DNA of 64,000 bases from Actinomycetota bacterium (GTDB taxonomy: Bacteria; Actinomycetota; Acidimicrobiia; Acidimicrobiales; Ilumatobacteraceae), in assembly GCA_009702045.1 (NCBI GenBank), contig WLIV01000007.1:1-64000 (forward strand), in the 5' to 3' direction. Each line of letters opens with the position of its first letter. Positions within the stretch are counted from its first letter, which is position 1. Shown one piece after another: positions 18,158 through 26,268 of the stretch. Both the position numbers and the translations under genes were made by a program. A model generated the notes under the pieces. The model did no database searches, was not told where the DNA came from, and saw nothing but the letters and a program-made list of their open reading frames with translations.

Positions 18158-18511
18158 ATGAGCAAACCCCTTGGGCCCTACACCCCCGCCGTTCGCGCCG
18201 GCGACTGGATCATCGTCAGCGGTCAACTCGGCCTCCAGGACGGCGTGCTGGTCGATGGTGGCGTCGCCGCCCAGACCGCACAGGCAGTCGTCAACCTGAA
18301 GGCACAGCTGGCCTCGATGGGCGCCACGATTCACGACGTGGCCAAGACGTTGTGCTTCCTCACCGACATCGACACGTTCGCCACCTTCAACGACGCGTAC
18401 GTGGCCGGCTTCGACGGTTCGCGTCCCGCCCGCAGCACCATCGGCGTGGCAGCACTGCCGGCCGGCGCCGCAGTGGAGATTGAGGCCTGGGCGTTCAAGC
18501 CACTAGGCTGA
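18158..18511 (+). CDS. ridA: RidA/YjgF-family deaminase
   Basis: A 117-aa protein of the YjgF/YER057c/UK114 family, which hydrolyses reactive enamine/imine intermediates released by PLP enzymes. Typical elements: YTPAVRAGDWIIVSGQLG at the N-terminus, the Arg of SRPARSTIGVAALP and the Glu of VEIEAWA. The ATG follows TACGAT (18146-18151) by 6 nt, a leaderless layout that rejects a longer upstream in-frame extension. A PLP decarboxylase is encoded about 190 bp downstream, a sensible partner. Confidence 0.93.
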   Translation: MSKPLGPYTPAVRAGDWIIVSGQLGLQDGVLVDGGVAAQTAQAVVNLKAQLASMGATIHDVAKTLCFLTDIDTFATFNDAYVAGFDGSRPARSTIGVAALPAGAAVEIEAWAFKPLG

Positions 18512-18516
18512 CGTTC

Positions 18517-18672
18517 GTGCCCGGTGCCATTGCCATCCTCGTCGCATTGCTGATCTTCCCCGTGATCGCGATCATGGGTACGGCCACCATCGCTGCCGCC
18601 CTCGGCTTCCTGCTGAACCGCGACGCAGAGCAGCGCAACGAGGGCAGCGAACTGCTCGACGTCAACCTCTGA
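18517..18672 (+). CDS. 51-aa single-pass membrane peptide
   Basis: An unannotated small gene between ridA and the decarboxylase. Starting at GTG 18517 it encodes 51 residues: one or two hydrophobic stretches (AIAILVALLIFPVIAIMG; ATIAAALGFLL), then a charged tail (NRDAEQRNEGSELLDVNL). A TAGGCT box at 18504-18509 lies 7 nt before the GTG, matching the leaderless pattern of neighbouring genes and supporting the start. Function unknown. Confidence 0.65.
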   Translation: MPGAIAILVALLIFPVIAIMGTATIAAALGFLLNRDAEQRNEGSELLDVNL

Positions 18673-18699
18673 CTCGGGCCCGCCAGTACAGTTCGGCCG

Positions 18700-20058
18700 A
18701 TGCACCAGCGCGACAGTTCGGTCGAGGTGCTCACACAGGCCATCGTCCGCTACGCGGTCGCTCGTGTGCGCATGGAACCGCCGCTGGATGGGCCGCGCAC
18801 TGAGGCCGAGTTGACGGCGATGTCGGGCACCACGATCAGTGAGCAGGGCCTCGGTGGGCTGGAGGCGTTGCGCGTGTTCGCCGACGTGCTGGCGCCGGCA
18901 TGCATCTCCACCGATCACCCACGGTTCTTGTCGTTCGTGCCAGCTGCACCGACGGAGGCGTCGATCCTGTTCGATCTCGTCGTCGGTGCGTCCAGCATCT
19001 ACGGCGGTTCGTGGATGGAGGGTGCCGGCGCAGTGTTCGCCGAGAACCAGGCGTTGCGCTACATCGCCGATCTCGCAGGCATGCCGACCGAGGCCGGTGG
19101 GGTGTTCCTCAGCGGCGGCACTGCGGGGAACCTGTCGGCGCTGATCGCTGCGCGGCACCAGTGGCGGGCCCGTGCCGGTGGCCGCTTCGATCGCACCCGC
19201 GGGCTGGTGCTCTCGTCGAAAGGCGCGCACAGCTCCATCGCTCTCGCGTGTCGCGCGATGGATGCCGACGAGATCTCGGTCGACTCGGATGCAGAGGGTC
19301 GGCTGCACGTGGAGAACCTGCGCGACGCGGTCGCCGCACTGGCACCCGAGGATCGTGAGCGGGTGTTCGCGATCGTCGCGACCTGCGGCACCACCAACGC
19401 TGGCGTCATCGACGACCTCGACGCCGCGGCCTCCGTCGCGGCCGAGCTGGAAGTGTGGTTCCACGTCGACGGCGCGTACGGCGGGGCCGGTCTCGCTGCA
19501 CCCAGCGTGCGGTCCCGGTACCGGGGAATCGAACGTGCCGACAGCTTCATCGTCGACCCGCACAAGTGGCTGTTCGCCCCCTTCGACTGCTGCGCGCTGC
19601 TGTACCGCGACCCGCTCGCCGCGCGTGCCGCGCACACCCAGCACGCCGAATACCTCGACGTGCTGCACGACGACAGCTGGAATCCCAGCGACTTCGCCCA
19701 CCACCTCTCGCGGCGGGCGCGTGGCCTGCCGTTCTGGTTCAGCCTCGCCACGTACGGCACCGCCGCATATCGCGATGCGGTGGAGAGCACGCTCACCGTG
19801 GCCCACGAAGGGGCGCGGCTGATCGACACGTCGTTGCATCTCGAGCTGATCATGCAGCCCGAACTCAGCGTGGTGCTGTTCCGCCGCATCGGCTGGACGC
19901 CCCAGCAATACCAGGCCTGGAGCGATCATCTGCTCGCCGACGGCGTGGCATTCGTGGTGCCGACGGCATGGGCGGGCGAGACTGTGTTGCGCCTCTGCAT
20001 CGTCAACCCGCGCACCACGCTCGACGACATCCACCTCATCATCGATTCACTGCTCTGA
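18700..20058 (+). CDS. PLP-dependent group II decarboxylase (aromatic-amino-acid/glutamate type)
   Basis: A 452-aa fold-type I PLP enzyme. The PLP Lys is in VDPHKWLFAPFDC; the ring-stacking and phosphate regions are SGGTAGNLSALIAAR and VHVDGAYGGAGL. This matches aromatic-L-amino-acid decarboxylases and related group II enzymes; the substrate is not determined. The ATG lies 7 nt after TACAGT (18687-18692). The amidohydrolase gene follows after 9 bp, so they are likely cotranscribed. Confidence 0.9.
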   Translation: MHQRDSSVEVLTQAIVRYAVARVRMEPPLDGPRTEAELTAMSGTTISEQGLGGLEALRVFADVLAPACISTDHPRFLSFVPAAPTEASILFDLVVGASSIYGGSWMEGAGAVFAENQALRYIADLAGMPTEAGGVFLSGGTAGNLSALIAARHQWRARAGGRFDRTRGLVLSSKGAHSSIALACRAMDADEISVDSDAEGRLHVENLRDAVAALAPEDRERVFAIVATCGTTNAGVIDDLDAAASVAAELEVWFHVDGAYGGAGLAAPSVRSRYRGIERADSFIVDPHKWLFAPFDCCALLYRDPLAARAAHTQHAEYLDVLHDDSWNPSDFAHHLSRRARGLPFWFSLATYGTAAYRDAVESTLTVAHEGARLIDTSLHLELIMQPELSVVLFRRIGWTPQQYQAWSDHLLADGVAFVVPTAWAGETVLRLCIVNPRTTLDDIHLIIDSLL

Positions 20059-20067
20059 AGGAACACC

Positions 20068-21429
20068 ATGGCCGATCTGCTCATCCGCAATGCGCTGCTC
20101 GTCGCAACCGTCGACGACCAGCGGCGTGAGCTCCCTGGCGGCTGGGTGGCGATCACGGGCAACCTGATCGAGGCCGTCGGCGGCGCCGCCGACGACGCTC
20201 CGATCGCGGATCAGACGATCAACGCCGGCGGCTGTCTGGTCACACCGGGTCTGGTGAACTCGCACCACCACATGTACCAGAACCTCACGCGCGCCTACCC
20301 GGGTATGACCGACAAGCCGTTGTTCGGATGGTTGCAGTCGTTGTACCCGCTGTGGCGTGCCATCGACGAGGACGCCGTGTTCGCGAGTGCGTTCGTCGGC
20401 CTTGCCGAACTCGCGCTCAGCGGTTGCACCACCAGCACCGACCACCTGTACCTGCACCCCAAGGGTGCCGGCGATCTGCTCGGCGCGGAGATCGCCGCCG
20501 CACAGGAGATCGGCATGCGGTTCCACCCCACGCGCGGCTCGATGAGCCTCAGCGTGAAGGATGGCGGGCTGCCGCCCGACGACGTGGTGTCCGATGACGA
20601 CGAGATTCTCGCCGCGAGCGAGGCCGCAGTGCTGCGCCACCACGACCGGTCGCACGGGGCGATGGTGCGTATCGCACTGGCACCGTGCAGTCCGTTCAGC
20701 GTCACTGAGGATCTGATGGTGCGAAGTGCCGAACTGGCGCGTCAGCTCGATGTGCGGCTGCACACCCACTTCGCGGAGAACGCCGAGGACGATGCGTACT
20801 CGGTGGAGAAGTTCGGCTGCCGTCCGATGGAATACCTCGAGCGCACCGGCTGGTGCACCGACCGCACGTGGGTCGCCCATTGCGTCATGCCGAACCACGA
20901 CGAGATCCACCGTCTCGGCGCAGCGGGTATCGGCGTGGCTCACTGTCCCAGCAGCAACCTGATCCTCGCGTCGGGCATTTCGCCGATCGTGCCGATGCGC
21001 GCTGCCGGTGTGAAGGTCGGCATCGGTGTCGACGGTTCGTCGTCGGCCGACAGTGCATCGATGTGGATGGAGGCCCGTCAGGCGATGCTGTTGGCCAAGC
21101 TGCGCGACGGCGCGCACGCCGGCACGGCGCGCATGGCGTTGGAGATGGCCACGCTCGGCGGGGCCGGCTGTCTCGGTCGCGAGGGCGAGATCGGGGTACT
21201 CGCGCCGGGGGCCGTTGCCGACGTGGCCATCTGGCGGCTGCAGGGTCCGGCGTTCGCCGGCGCATTGGCCGACCCAGTGGAGGCCTGGCTACGGTGCGGC
21301 CCGGTGAGCGCTTGGCACACGATCGTCAACGGACGGTTCGTGGTTCGCGACGGCGAACTCGTCCACCCCGACATCCACCGCGCGCTCCGCAACCACGCAG
21401 AGCACGCGGCGCGCATCCAACAACTCTGA
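20068..21429 (+). CDS. Amidohydrolase, 8-oxoguanine deaminase-like
   Basis: A metal-dependent deaminase of the cytosine deaminase/TrzN group. Metal ligands: VNSHHHMYQNL (HxH near residue 68), HTHFAEN, WVAHCV and GVDGSSSADSA. The NSHHH-YQNLTRA signature and overall length (453 aa) match characterised 8-oxoguanine deaminases, which clear oxidised guanine as urate; other heteroaromatic amines remain possible. Start ATG 20068 lies 9 bp after the decarboxylase, with AAGGA just upstream. Confidence 0.78.
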   Translation: MADLLIRNALLVATVDDQRRELPGGWVAITGNLIEAVGGAADDAPIADQTINAGGCLVTPGLVNSHHHMYQNLTRAYPGMTDKPLFGWLQSLYPLWRAIDEDAVFASAFVGLAELALSGCTTSTDHLYLHPKGAGDLLGAEIAAAQEIGMRFHPTRGSMSLSVKDGGLPPDDVVSDDDEILAASEAAVLRHHDRSHGAMVRIALAPCSPFSVTEDLMVRSAELARQLDVRLHTHFAENAEDDAYSVEKFGCRPMEYLERTGWCTDRTWVAHCVMPNHDEIHRLGAAGIGVAHCPSSNLILASGISPIVPMRAAGVKVGIGVDGSSSADSASMWMEARQAMLLAKLRDGAHAGTARMALEMATLGGAGCLGREGEIGVLAPGAVADVAIWRLQGPAFAGALADPVEAWLRCGPVSAWHTIVNGRFVVRDGELVHPDIHRALRNHAEHAARIQQL

Positions 21430-21439
21430 AACGCCCCAC

Positions 21440-22018
21440 GTGATCACCGCCTTCCTCGTCGCCTTTGGCACCGTCTTCCTCGCAGAACTCCCCGACAAGA
21501 CGATGGTCGCGTCGTTGGTGCTCACGACCCGCTTCCACCGACCGTTCGCGGTCTGGGTCGGTGTGTCGGCCGCGTTCGTGATGCACGTGGTACTGGCCGT
21601 CAGCCTCGGCTCGCTGTTGCGGCACCTCCCCGTCACCCCGGTGCGGTGTGCGGTCGCCGTACTGTTCCTCGTCGGCGGCATCATCATGTTGCGCACCAAG
21701 CACGAGGACCAGGAAGACGGCGGTCCGGATGCGGCCGGCGTGTCGTTCCGCAAAGTGGCGCTGACGGCGGCATCGGTGGTGGGCCTGGCCGAGTTCGGCG
21801 ACCTGACCCAACTCGCCACTGCGGGCATCGCCACTCGCTACTCGGCGCCGGTCGCAGTGGCGTTGGGCGCGTGGTGCGCACTCGTGACAGTCGCCGCGCT
21901 GGCGGTCACCGCCGGCCGCTGGATCGTGCAACACGTGCCGCTGAAGATCGTGCAGCGGGTGGCGGGCATCGTGTTCATCGCGTTCGGTGTAGCCAGCGCA
22001 GTCTCAGCCTTCGCGTGA
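21440..22018 (+). CDS. GDT1/TMEM165 (UPF0016) family transporter
   Basis: A 192-aa membrane protein with six hydrophobic segments in two homologous halves, as in the Mn2+/Ca2+ transporter family. The family motif E-x-G-D-[KR]-[TS] appears in altered form in both halves: AELPDKTMVAS near the start (Gly replaced by Pro) and AEFGDLTQLA in the second half (Lys/Arg replaced by Leu). A cation transport role is inferred from the family. Start GTG 21440, 10 bp after the amidohydrolase. Confidence 0.85.
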   Translation: MITAFLVAFGTVFLAELPDKTMVASLVLTTRFHRPFAVWVGVSAAFVMHVVLAVSLGSLLRHLPVTPVRCAVAVLFLVGGIIMLRTKHEDQEDGGPDAAGVSFRKVALTAASVVGLAEFGDLTQLATAGIATRYSAPVAVALGAWCALVTVAALAVTAGRWIVQHVPLKIVQRVAGIVFIAFGVASAVSAFA

Positions 22019-22035
22019 GCGGGTACGGTTCCGGC

Positions 22036-22566
22036 ATGCCCGAACCACTCGATCAGTACCTCGTCGGAGTGTCGCTGCCCGACGCCTTGCGCGCACAGGA
22101 GTTCCTCACGGCCACCACCGGTCTCGCCGTCAAGGGCGCGCTCAAATTGCGCGATGCCGTGATCGTCACCAAGAACGCCGAAGGGCACACCGCGGTGCGT
22201 GAGACCATCGACCCGCAGCCTGGCCGCACAGCGCTCTCCAGCGGTATGTGGACCGGTCTGCTCGGTCTGTTGGTCGGTGGCCCTGTCGGCTGGCTGGTGG
22301 GTGGCGCCGTAGGCGCCGGCGTGGGCGCGGCGACGGCGAAGGTGATCGACCTCGGTATCCCCGACGAGTGGGTGGCGTGGTTCCGCGAGGCCGTGCAGCC
22401 GGGCACCACCACCGTGCTGTTGTTGCTGGAAGATCTGCACGTCGGTGCGCTGGCCAAGGAAATGGAACGCTTCCCCTTCGCTCGACTGGTGCACACCACT
22501 CTGCCCGAGTCGGCGCTGCGGCAACTCGAGGAAGCACTAGGGCAAGAACACATCGCCGACGCGTAG
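22036..22566 (+). CDS. DUF1269-family membrane-associated protein
   Basis: A 176-aa protein of unknown function resembling DUF1269. It has a soluble N-terminal domain, a glycine-rich hydrophobic hairpin (GLLGLLVGGPVGWLVGGAVGAGVG, about 75-98) and a soluble C-terminal domain. Start ATG 22036 lies 6 nt after TACGGT (22024-22029); a longer upstream extension sits in the preceding gene and is rejected. The stop codon TAG forms part of the -10 box of the next gene. Confidence 0.78.
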   Translation: MPEPLDQYLVGVSLPDALRAQEFLTATTGLAVKGALKLRDAVIVTKNAEGHTAVRETIDPQPGRTALSSGMWTGLLGLLVGGPVGWLVGGAVGAGVGAATAKVIDLGIPDEWVAWFREAVQPGTTTVLLLLEDLHVGALAKEMERFPFARLVHTTLPESALRQLEEALGQEHIADA

Positions 22567-22575
22567 TATCCGGGC

Positions 22576-23331
22576 ATGACGCCCGACCCGTACTTCGACC
22601 TCACCGGCAAGATCGCCCTCGTCACCGGCGGGAGCCGTGGCCTTGGTTACCAGATGGTGAAGGCCTTCGCCGAGCGTGGCGCCGATGTCATCATCGCCAG
22701 CCGCAAGCTGGACAACTGTGAGACGGTGGCCGACGAGGTGCGTGCGCTGGGTCGCCGGGCGATGGCGTACGCAGTGCACGCCGCGAAGTGGCCCTCGATC
22801 GATGAACTGATCGACGCGTCGTACGCCGAGTTCGGCCGCATCGACATCCTGGTGAACAACGCTGGCATGAGCCCGGCCGTGCCCAGCCACGAGGTCACTG
22901 AGGACCTGTTCGACAGCGTGGTCGGTCTGAACTACAAGGGTCCGTTCCGTCTGGCCAGCCAGGTGGCAAAGCGCATGTACGACGGCGACGGTGGCGTCAT
23001 CATCAACGTCACGTCGTCGGGCAGCCTGATGCCGCTGCCGGGGATCGTTCCCTACGGCGGGGCAAAGGCTGCGCTGAACCACATGTCGCGTTCGCTCGCC
23101 GCCGAGTATGGGCCGAAGGTGCGCGTGAACACGTTGTCGCCCGGGCCGTTCCTCACCGATATTGCGAAGGCGTGGACGCCCGAGATGCGCGAGTCCGCTG
23201 GCAATGCGCTCGGTCGCCCGGGCAACCCGAACGAGATCGTCTCCGCGGCGCTGTTTCTCGCCAGCCCGGCCAGCAGCTTCACCACCGGCGCCATCGTCCG
23301 CGTCGACGGCGGCCTGCAGATCGGCCAGTAG
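22576..23331 (+). CDS. Short-chain dehydrogenase/reductase (SDR)
   Basis: A 251-aa classical SDR using NAD(P)H. Cofactor motif TGGSRGLGYQ near residue 17, NNAGMSP near 95, catalytic Ser/Tyr/Lys in TSSGSLMPLPGIVPYGGAKAAL, and the PG motif LSPGPFLTD. The C-terminus GAIVRVDGGLQIGQ is typical of the FabG-like group. Substrate unknown. Start ATG lies 6 nt after TAGTAT (22564-22569), a near-consensus -10 box. It converges on glnR. Confidence 0.92.
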   Translation: MTPDPYFDLTGKIALVTGGSRGLGYQMVKAFAERGADVIIASRKLDNCETVADEVRALGRRAMAYAVHAAKWPSIDELIDASYAEFGRIDILVNNAGMSPAVPSHEVTEDLFDSVVGLNYKGPFRLASQVAKRMYDGDGGVIINVTSSGSLMPLPGIVPYGGAKAALNHMSRSLAAEYGPKVRVNTLSPGPFLTDIAKAWTPEMRESAGNALGRPGNPNEIVSAALFLASPASSFTTGAIVRVDGGLQIGQ

Positions 23332-23344
23332 TAACCGTCTCCGG

Positions 23345-24025
23345 TCAGCGGCCCCAGCGAGACTGCCCGAAGCGGTAGCCGACAGAGCGCACGGTCTGAA
23401 TCAGGTTGGCGTGCTCTTCGCCCAGCTTGGCGCGCAGGCGGCGGATGTGCACGTCAACCGTGCGGGCACCGCCGTAGTACTCGTAGCCCCATACCCGGCT
23501 GAGCAGGATCTCGCGGGTAAACACCTTGCCCGGGTTCTGGGCGAGGAACTTCAACAGTTCGTACTCCATGTACGTGAGGTCGAGCGGATGCCCTTCGATC
23601 GAGGCCTGGTAGGTCTCCAGGTTGAGCGCAAGACCGCTGTACTCCACCATCTCCGGTCGTGCTTCACCGCCGCCGCGGAAGAACATGTGCCGCAGACGTG
23701 CTTCCAGCTCCACGGGGTGGAACGGGGTGAGGCAGAAGTCGTCGAACAACTCATCGCGCAGTTGCAGGTCGGAGAGCTGAGTTCCGTTCACCAACACCAT
23801 CAGCGGGCTGACCGGGGTGTCGCGTTTGCGCAGCGCCCGGCAGAACGCCCAGGCTCCGTCGGGGTCGGCGTCACACGCCACAATGGCTCCGGCCCAACCG
23901 GCGGATGGCTCGGAGCGCACCGCCTCGTCGGCCGACGACACGGCCTGCCACCGATAGCCGGCCAGGTCGAGGGTGCGCGCGAGGTCGGGCGGCGGCGGGT
24001 CTGGGTAGACGGCCACAAGTTCCAC
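23345..24025 (-). CDS. glnR: GlnR-like orphan response regulator of nitrogen metabolism
   Basis: OmpR-type regulator of nitrogen assimilation genes in Actinobacteria. The receiver-like domain starts VELVAVYPDPPPPDL, close to the known GlnR start, but lacks the canonical DD pocket: the phospho-site region reads AIVACDADPDG. The winged-helix domain is strongly conserved (PLDLTYMEYELLKFLAQNPG; VWGYEYYGGARTVDVHIRRL). The GTG start at 24025 overlaps the glnA stop (TAGTG), implying coupling. The adjacency to glnA and the paired boxes upstream of glnA and glnII make GlnR the best assignment. A longer in-frame extension lies inside glnA and is rejected. Confidence 0.85.
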   Translation of the reverse strand: MELVAVYPDPPPPDLARTLDLAGYRWQAVSSADEAVRSEPSAGWAGAIVACDADPDGAWAFCRALRKRDTPVSPLMVLVNGTQLSDLQLRDELFDDFCLTPFHPVELEARLRHMFFRGGGEARPEMVEYSGLALNLETYQASIEGHPLDLTYMEYELLKFLAQNPGKVFTREILLSRVWGYEYYGGARTVDVHIRRLRAKLGEEHANLIQTVRSVGYRFGQSRWGR

Positions 24026-25362
24026 TAGAGGGCCTTCAGGTAGCGATTCAGTTCGAACTGGCTGACGTGGCTCTTGTAACCGCGCCATTCGCTGCGCTTG
24101 TTGCGCAGGAACCATTCGAAGATGTGCTCACCCAGTGCTTCACGTACCAGCTCGCTCTTCTCCATCACCTTCAGCGAGTCGCTGAGCGACTGCGGCAAGG
24201 TGTCGATACCCAGCTGCGCCAACTGCTGATCGTCCATCTCGAACAGGTTGGCGTCGGCCTCGACGGGCAACTCGTAGCCCTCGGTGATGCCCTTGAGGCC
24301 GGCCGCCAGCACCACGCTGAACGCGAGATACGGGTTGCACGCCGGGTCGGGCGATCGGTACTCGATGCGGGTGGCGCTGGGATTGCCGCGCTTGGCGATT
24401 GGCACGCGGATCAGGCCGCTGCGGTTGTTGCGCGCCCAGCTGATGTGTACCGGCGCTTCGAACCCGGGCACGAGACGCTTGTAACTGTTGATGGTCTGGT
24501 TGGTGACCGCAGTGATCTCGGCTGCATGACGCAGCAAGCCGGCCATGAACTGCTTGGCCACCGGCGACAGGCTGTACGGATCGTCGGCGCTGTAGAACGC
24601 GTTGTCGTCGCCGTCGAACAGGCTGAAGTGCATGTGCATGCCACTTCCTTGGACGCCCTCCAATGGCTTGGGCATGAACGTCGCGTGCACACCGTGCTTG
24701 GCGGCGACCTCCTTCACCACGAGGCGGAACGTCATGACGCTGTCGGCCATTGTCAGGGCGTCGGTGTGGCGCAGATCGATCTCGTGCTGACTGGGGGCGT
24801 CCTCGTGGAAGCTGTACTCCACCGGGATGCTCATCGTCTCCAGCGTGCGGATCGTCTCCTTGCGCAACGTGCCGGCCACGTCGGTGGTGGTGAGGTCGAA
24901 GAACCCACCCTCGTCGAGCGGAATAGGCGTCTGGCCCTTCTCCGGCGGGGCGAAGTAGAAGAACTCCATGTCGGGCGCGACGTAGAGCGTGAAACCCTTG
25001 GCGCGAGCTGCAGAGAGGTTGCGGCGCAGCACCTGGCGCGGGTCGCCCTCGAATGGCGTGCCGTCGAGGTGGTGGATATCGCAGAACACGCGAGCCTCCA
25101 CCGACTTGGGGTCGCCCCACGGCAACACTTCGAAGGTGTTGGCATCGGGCATCGCCAGCACGTCGGCTTCCTGAACGCGGCTGAAACCATCGATGGCCGA
25201 GCCGTCGAAGGTCATGCCGTCCTCCAGGGCGTTCTCCAACTCTGCGGGGCTGATGGCGAAGCTCTTCAGGTTGCCGAGGACGTCGGTGAACCACAGGCGA
25301 ATGAGGCGCACGCCGCGCTCTTCCACCGTGCGCAGTACGTAATCACGTTGTTGATCGAGCAT
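24025..25362 (-). CDS. glnA: Glutamine synthetase type I (GlnA2-like)
   Basis: ATP-dependent condensation of glutamate and ammonia. The 445-aa length and the start MLDQQRDYVLRTVEERGVR match the actinobacterial GlnA2 branch rather than the ~475-aa adenylylated GlnA1. Active-site segments: DGSAIDGFSR, DMEFFYFAPP, EIDLRHTDAL, KPLEGVQGSGMHMHFSL, and the ANNRSGLIRVP-like region reading ARNNRSGLIRVP. Some GlnA2-branch enzymes use other amines, so the substrate is not certain. GAGGGAG precedes the ATG, and a probable GlnR box lies 74 bp upstream. Confidence 0.93.
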   Translation of the reverse strand: MLDQQRDYVLRTVEERGVRLIRLWFTDVLGNLKSFAISPAELENALEDGMTFDGSAIDGFSRVQEADVLAMPDANTFEVLPWGDPKSVEARVFCDIHHLDGTPFEGDPRQVLRRNLSAARAKGFTLYVAPDMEFFYFAPPEKGQTPIPLDEGGFFDLTTTDVAGTLRKETIRTLETMSIPVEYSFHEDAPSQHEIDLRHTDALTMADSVMTFRLVVKEVAAKHGVHATFMPKPLEGVQGSGMHMHFSLFDGDDNAFYSADDPYSLSPVAKQFMAGLLRHAAEITAVTNQTINSYKRLVPGFEAPVHISWARNNRSGLIRVPIAKRGNPSATRIEYRSPDPACNPYLAFSVVLAAGLKGITEGYELPVEADANLFEMDDQQLAQLGIDTLPQSLSDSLKVMEKSELVREALGEHIFEWFLRNKRSEWRGYKSHVSQFELNRYLKAL

Positions 25363-25435
25363 GTCGTGGCTCCCTCAGGGGCTCAAGGGGACATCGTCAG
25401 TGTGCCATGTTCGTCAGCGCGCGCGCCCAGGGGCG

Positions 25436-25452
25436 TGTGAACAGAGTGTGAA
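25436..25452 (-). promoter_or_regulatory. Probable GlnR-binding box upstream of glnA
   Basis: On the minus strand the sequence is TTCACA-CTCTG-TTCACA: two hexamers with 11-bp spacing, fitting the AC-n9-AC pattern described for GlnR sites in mycobacteria. Its near edge is 74 bp from the glnA start. The same hexamers, spacing and distance recur upstream of glnII. Confidence 0.7.
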
Positions 25453-25462
25453 ACGCACCGGC

Positions 25463-25702
25463 TCAGAACACGGCGGACATGAGCGAGATGATCGCGATCA
25501 CGGCAATGCCGATCGCCATCACCGCGGCGGCTGTACGTGCCATCGACCGTTGGTATGCGCGAGTGCGCGGGTTCCGGTTCGTGGCGCCGCGGGCGAACGC
25601 GCCCATCGCCTTGATCTGGCCCTCGGGTGTGTACAGCTCTCCCGGCGCGCTGGTCGCCGGTTGCCAGTCGTCGTCGCCTAGTCGGTGCTGCCCGCCGTTC
25701 AT
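25463..25702 (-). CDS. Small C-terminally anchored membrane protein
   Basis: A 79-aa protein with a hydrophilic head (NGGQHRLGDDDWQPAT; GELYTPEGQIKAMGAFARG) and one C-terminal hydrophobic segment (TAAAVMAIGIAVIAIISLMSAVF), so probably a tail-anchored protein facing the cytoplasm. It is not a family I recognise. It lies upstream of glnA in the same direction; its 3' end is 11 bp from the GlnR-type box, so it is likely a separate unit. Confidence 0.65.
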   Translation of the reverse strand: MNGGQHRLGDDDWQPATSAPGELYTPEGQIKAMGAFARGATNRNPRTRAYQRSMARTAAAVMAIGIAVIAIISLMSAVF

Positions 25703-25720
25703 GTCGCGAGCGTAGGTCGG

Positions 25721-25794
25721 CTTCGGGGCAGGAATCGTCCCGAATCAGCTTCTGGGCGGGATTCGTCCCGGCCTCCGGGAACGAAACCGCCCAG
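25721..25794 (-). repeat. Dispersed repeat family B, copy 1
   Basis: On the minus strand: CTGGGCGG, a 27-nt loop containing CCGGGAC, then CCGCCCAG (perfect 8-bp arms at 25787-25794 and 25752-25759), followed by AAGCTGA and GGGACGATTCCT. The copy at 43400-43474 shares the order and the AAGCTGA/GGGACGATTCCT tail, with different but complementary arms. It lies in the 311-bp gap between the small membrane gene and the toxin-like gene. The rest of that gap holds a small hairpin at 25934-25956 (CAGC-GCACC/GGTGC-GCTG) and no convincing gene. Confidence 0.65.
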
Positions 25795-26013
25795 TTCGGC
25801 CGCACCGGACCGCCACCTGGATTTGCCCCAAAGATGGTCGGCACGTGGCAGCCATCGGTGCACTCACGGAACTCGGGTAGGTGGTCAGCCGAGTAACGCA
25901 GAGCTGCGGACCTGCTCGTGACCTGCCCAGCTCCAGCTGCACCTTAGGTGCGGCTGACCGAACCGTTCCGGGGTGGGTTGCCGCGACACAAGACGACAAC
26001 TATCATTGTCACC

Positions 26014-26268
26014 GTGGAGATCCTGGCAAGCGCTCGGAAGCACGGAGTTTCCGACGACGACATCCGACACGCATGCGCGAATGCAATCGGCTCGATCACA
26101 ACGCCGGACCAACCCGACTTCACGATGCTCATCGGCCCCGACCAGAGCGGCGAGCCGCTGGAGGTCGGAGTGCTCGCTGCTGACGACAACGACTACGTCA
26201 TCCACGCGATGACCGCGAGACCCAGATACATGAACATGATTCGACACGACCGAGGTGGACCACGATGA
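26014..26268 (+). CDS. Toxin-like small protein of a TA-type gene pair
   Basis: An 84-aa protein beginning VEILASARKHGVSDDDIRHA, followed by two strand-like blocks (FTMLIGPDQSGEPLEVGVL; NDYVIHAMTARPRYM). Similar small actinobacterial proteins are usually listed as toxins or hypotheticals paired with an HTH partner; I infer this from form and context only. Start GTG 26014 lies 7 nt after TATCAT (26001-26006), the strongest -10 box in the window. The next gene overlaps by 4 bp (ATGA). Confidence 0.6.
   Translation: MEILASARKHGVSDDDIRHACANAIGSITTPDQPDFTMLIGPDQSGEPLEVGVLAADDNDYVIHAMTARPRYMNMIRHDRGGPR

Noticed and set aside
18331-20034. 567-codon open frame on the minus strand opposite the PLP decarboxylase
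   Set aside because: No recognisable motifs; the opposite strand encodes a conserved enzyme with intact catalytic residues.
23905-25440. 511-codon open frame on the plus strand opposite glnA
   Set aside because: Antisense of conserved glutamine synthetase; composition is typical of a third-position GC shadow.
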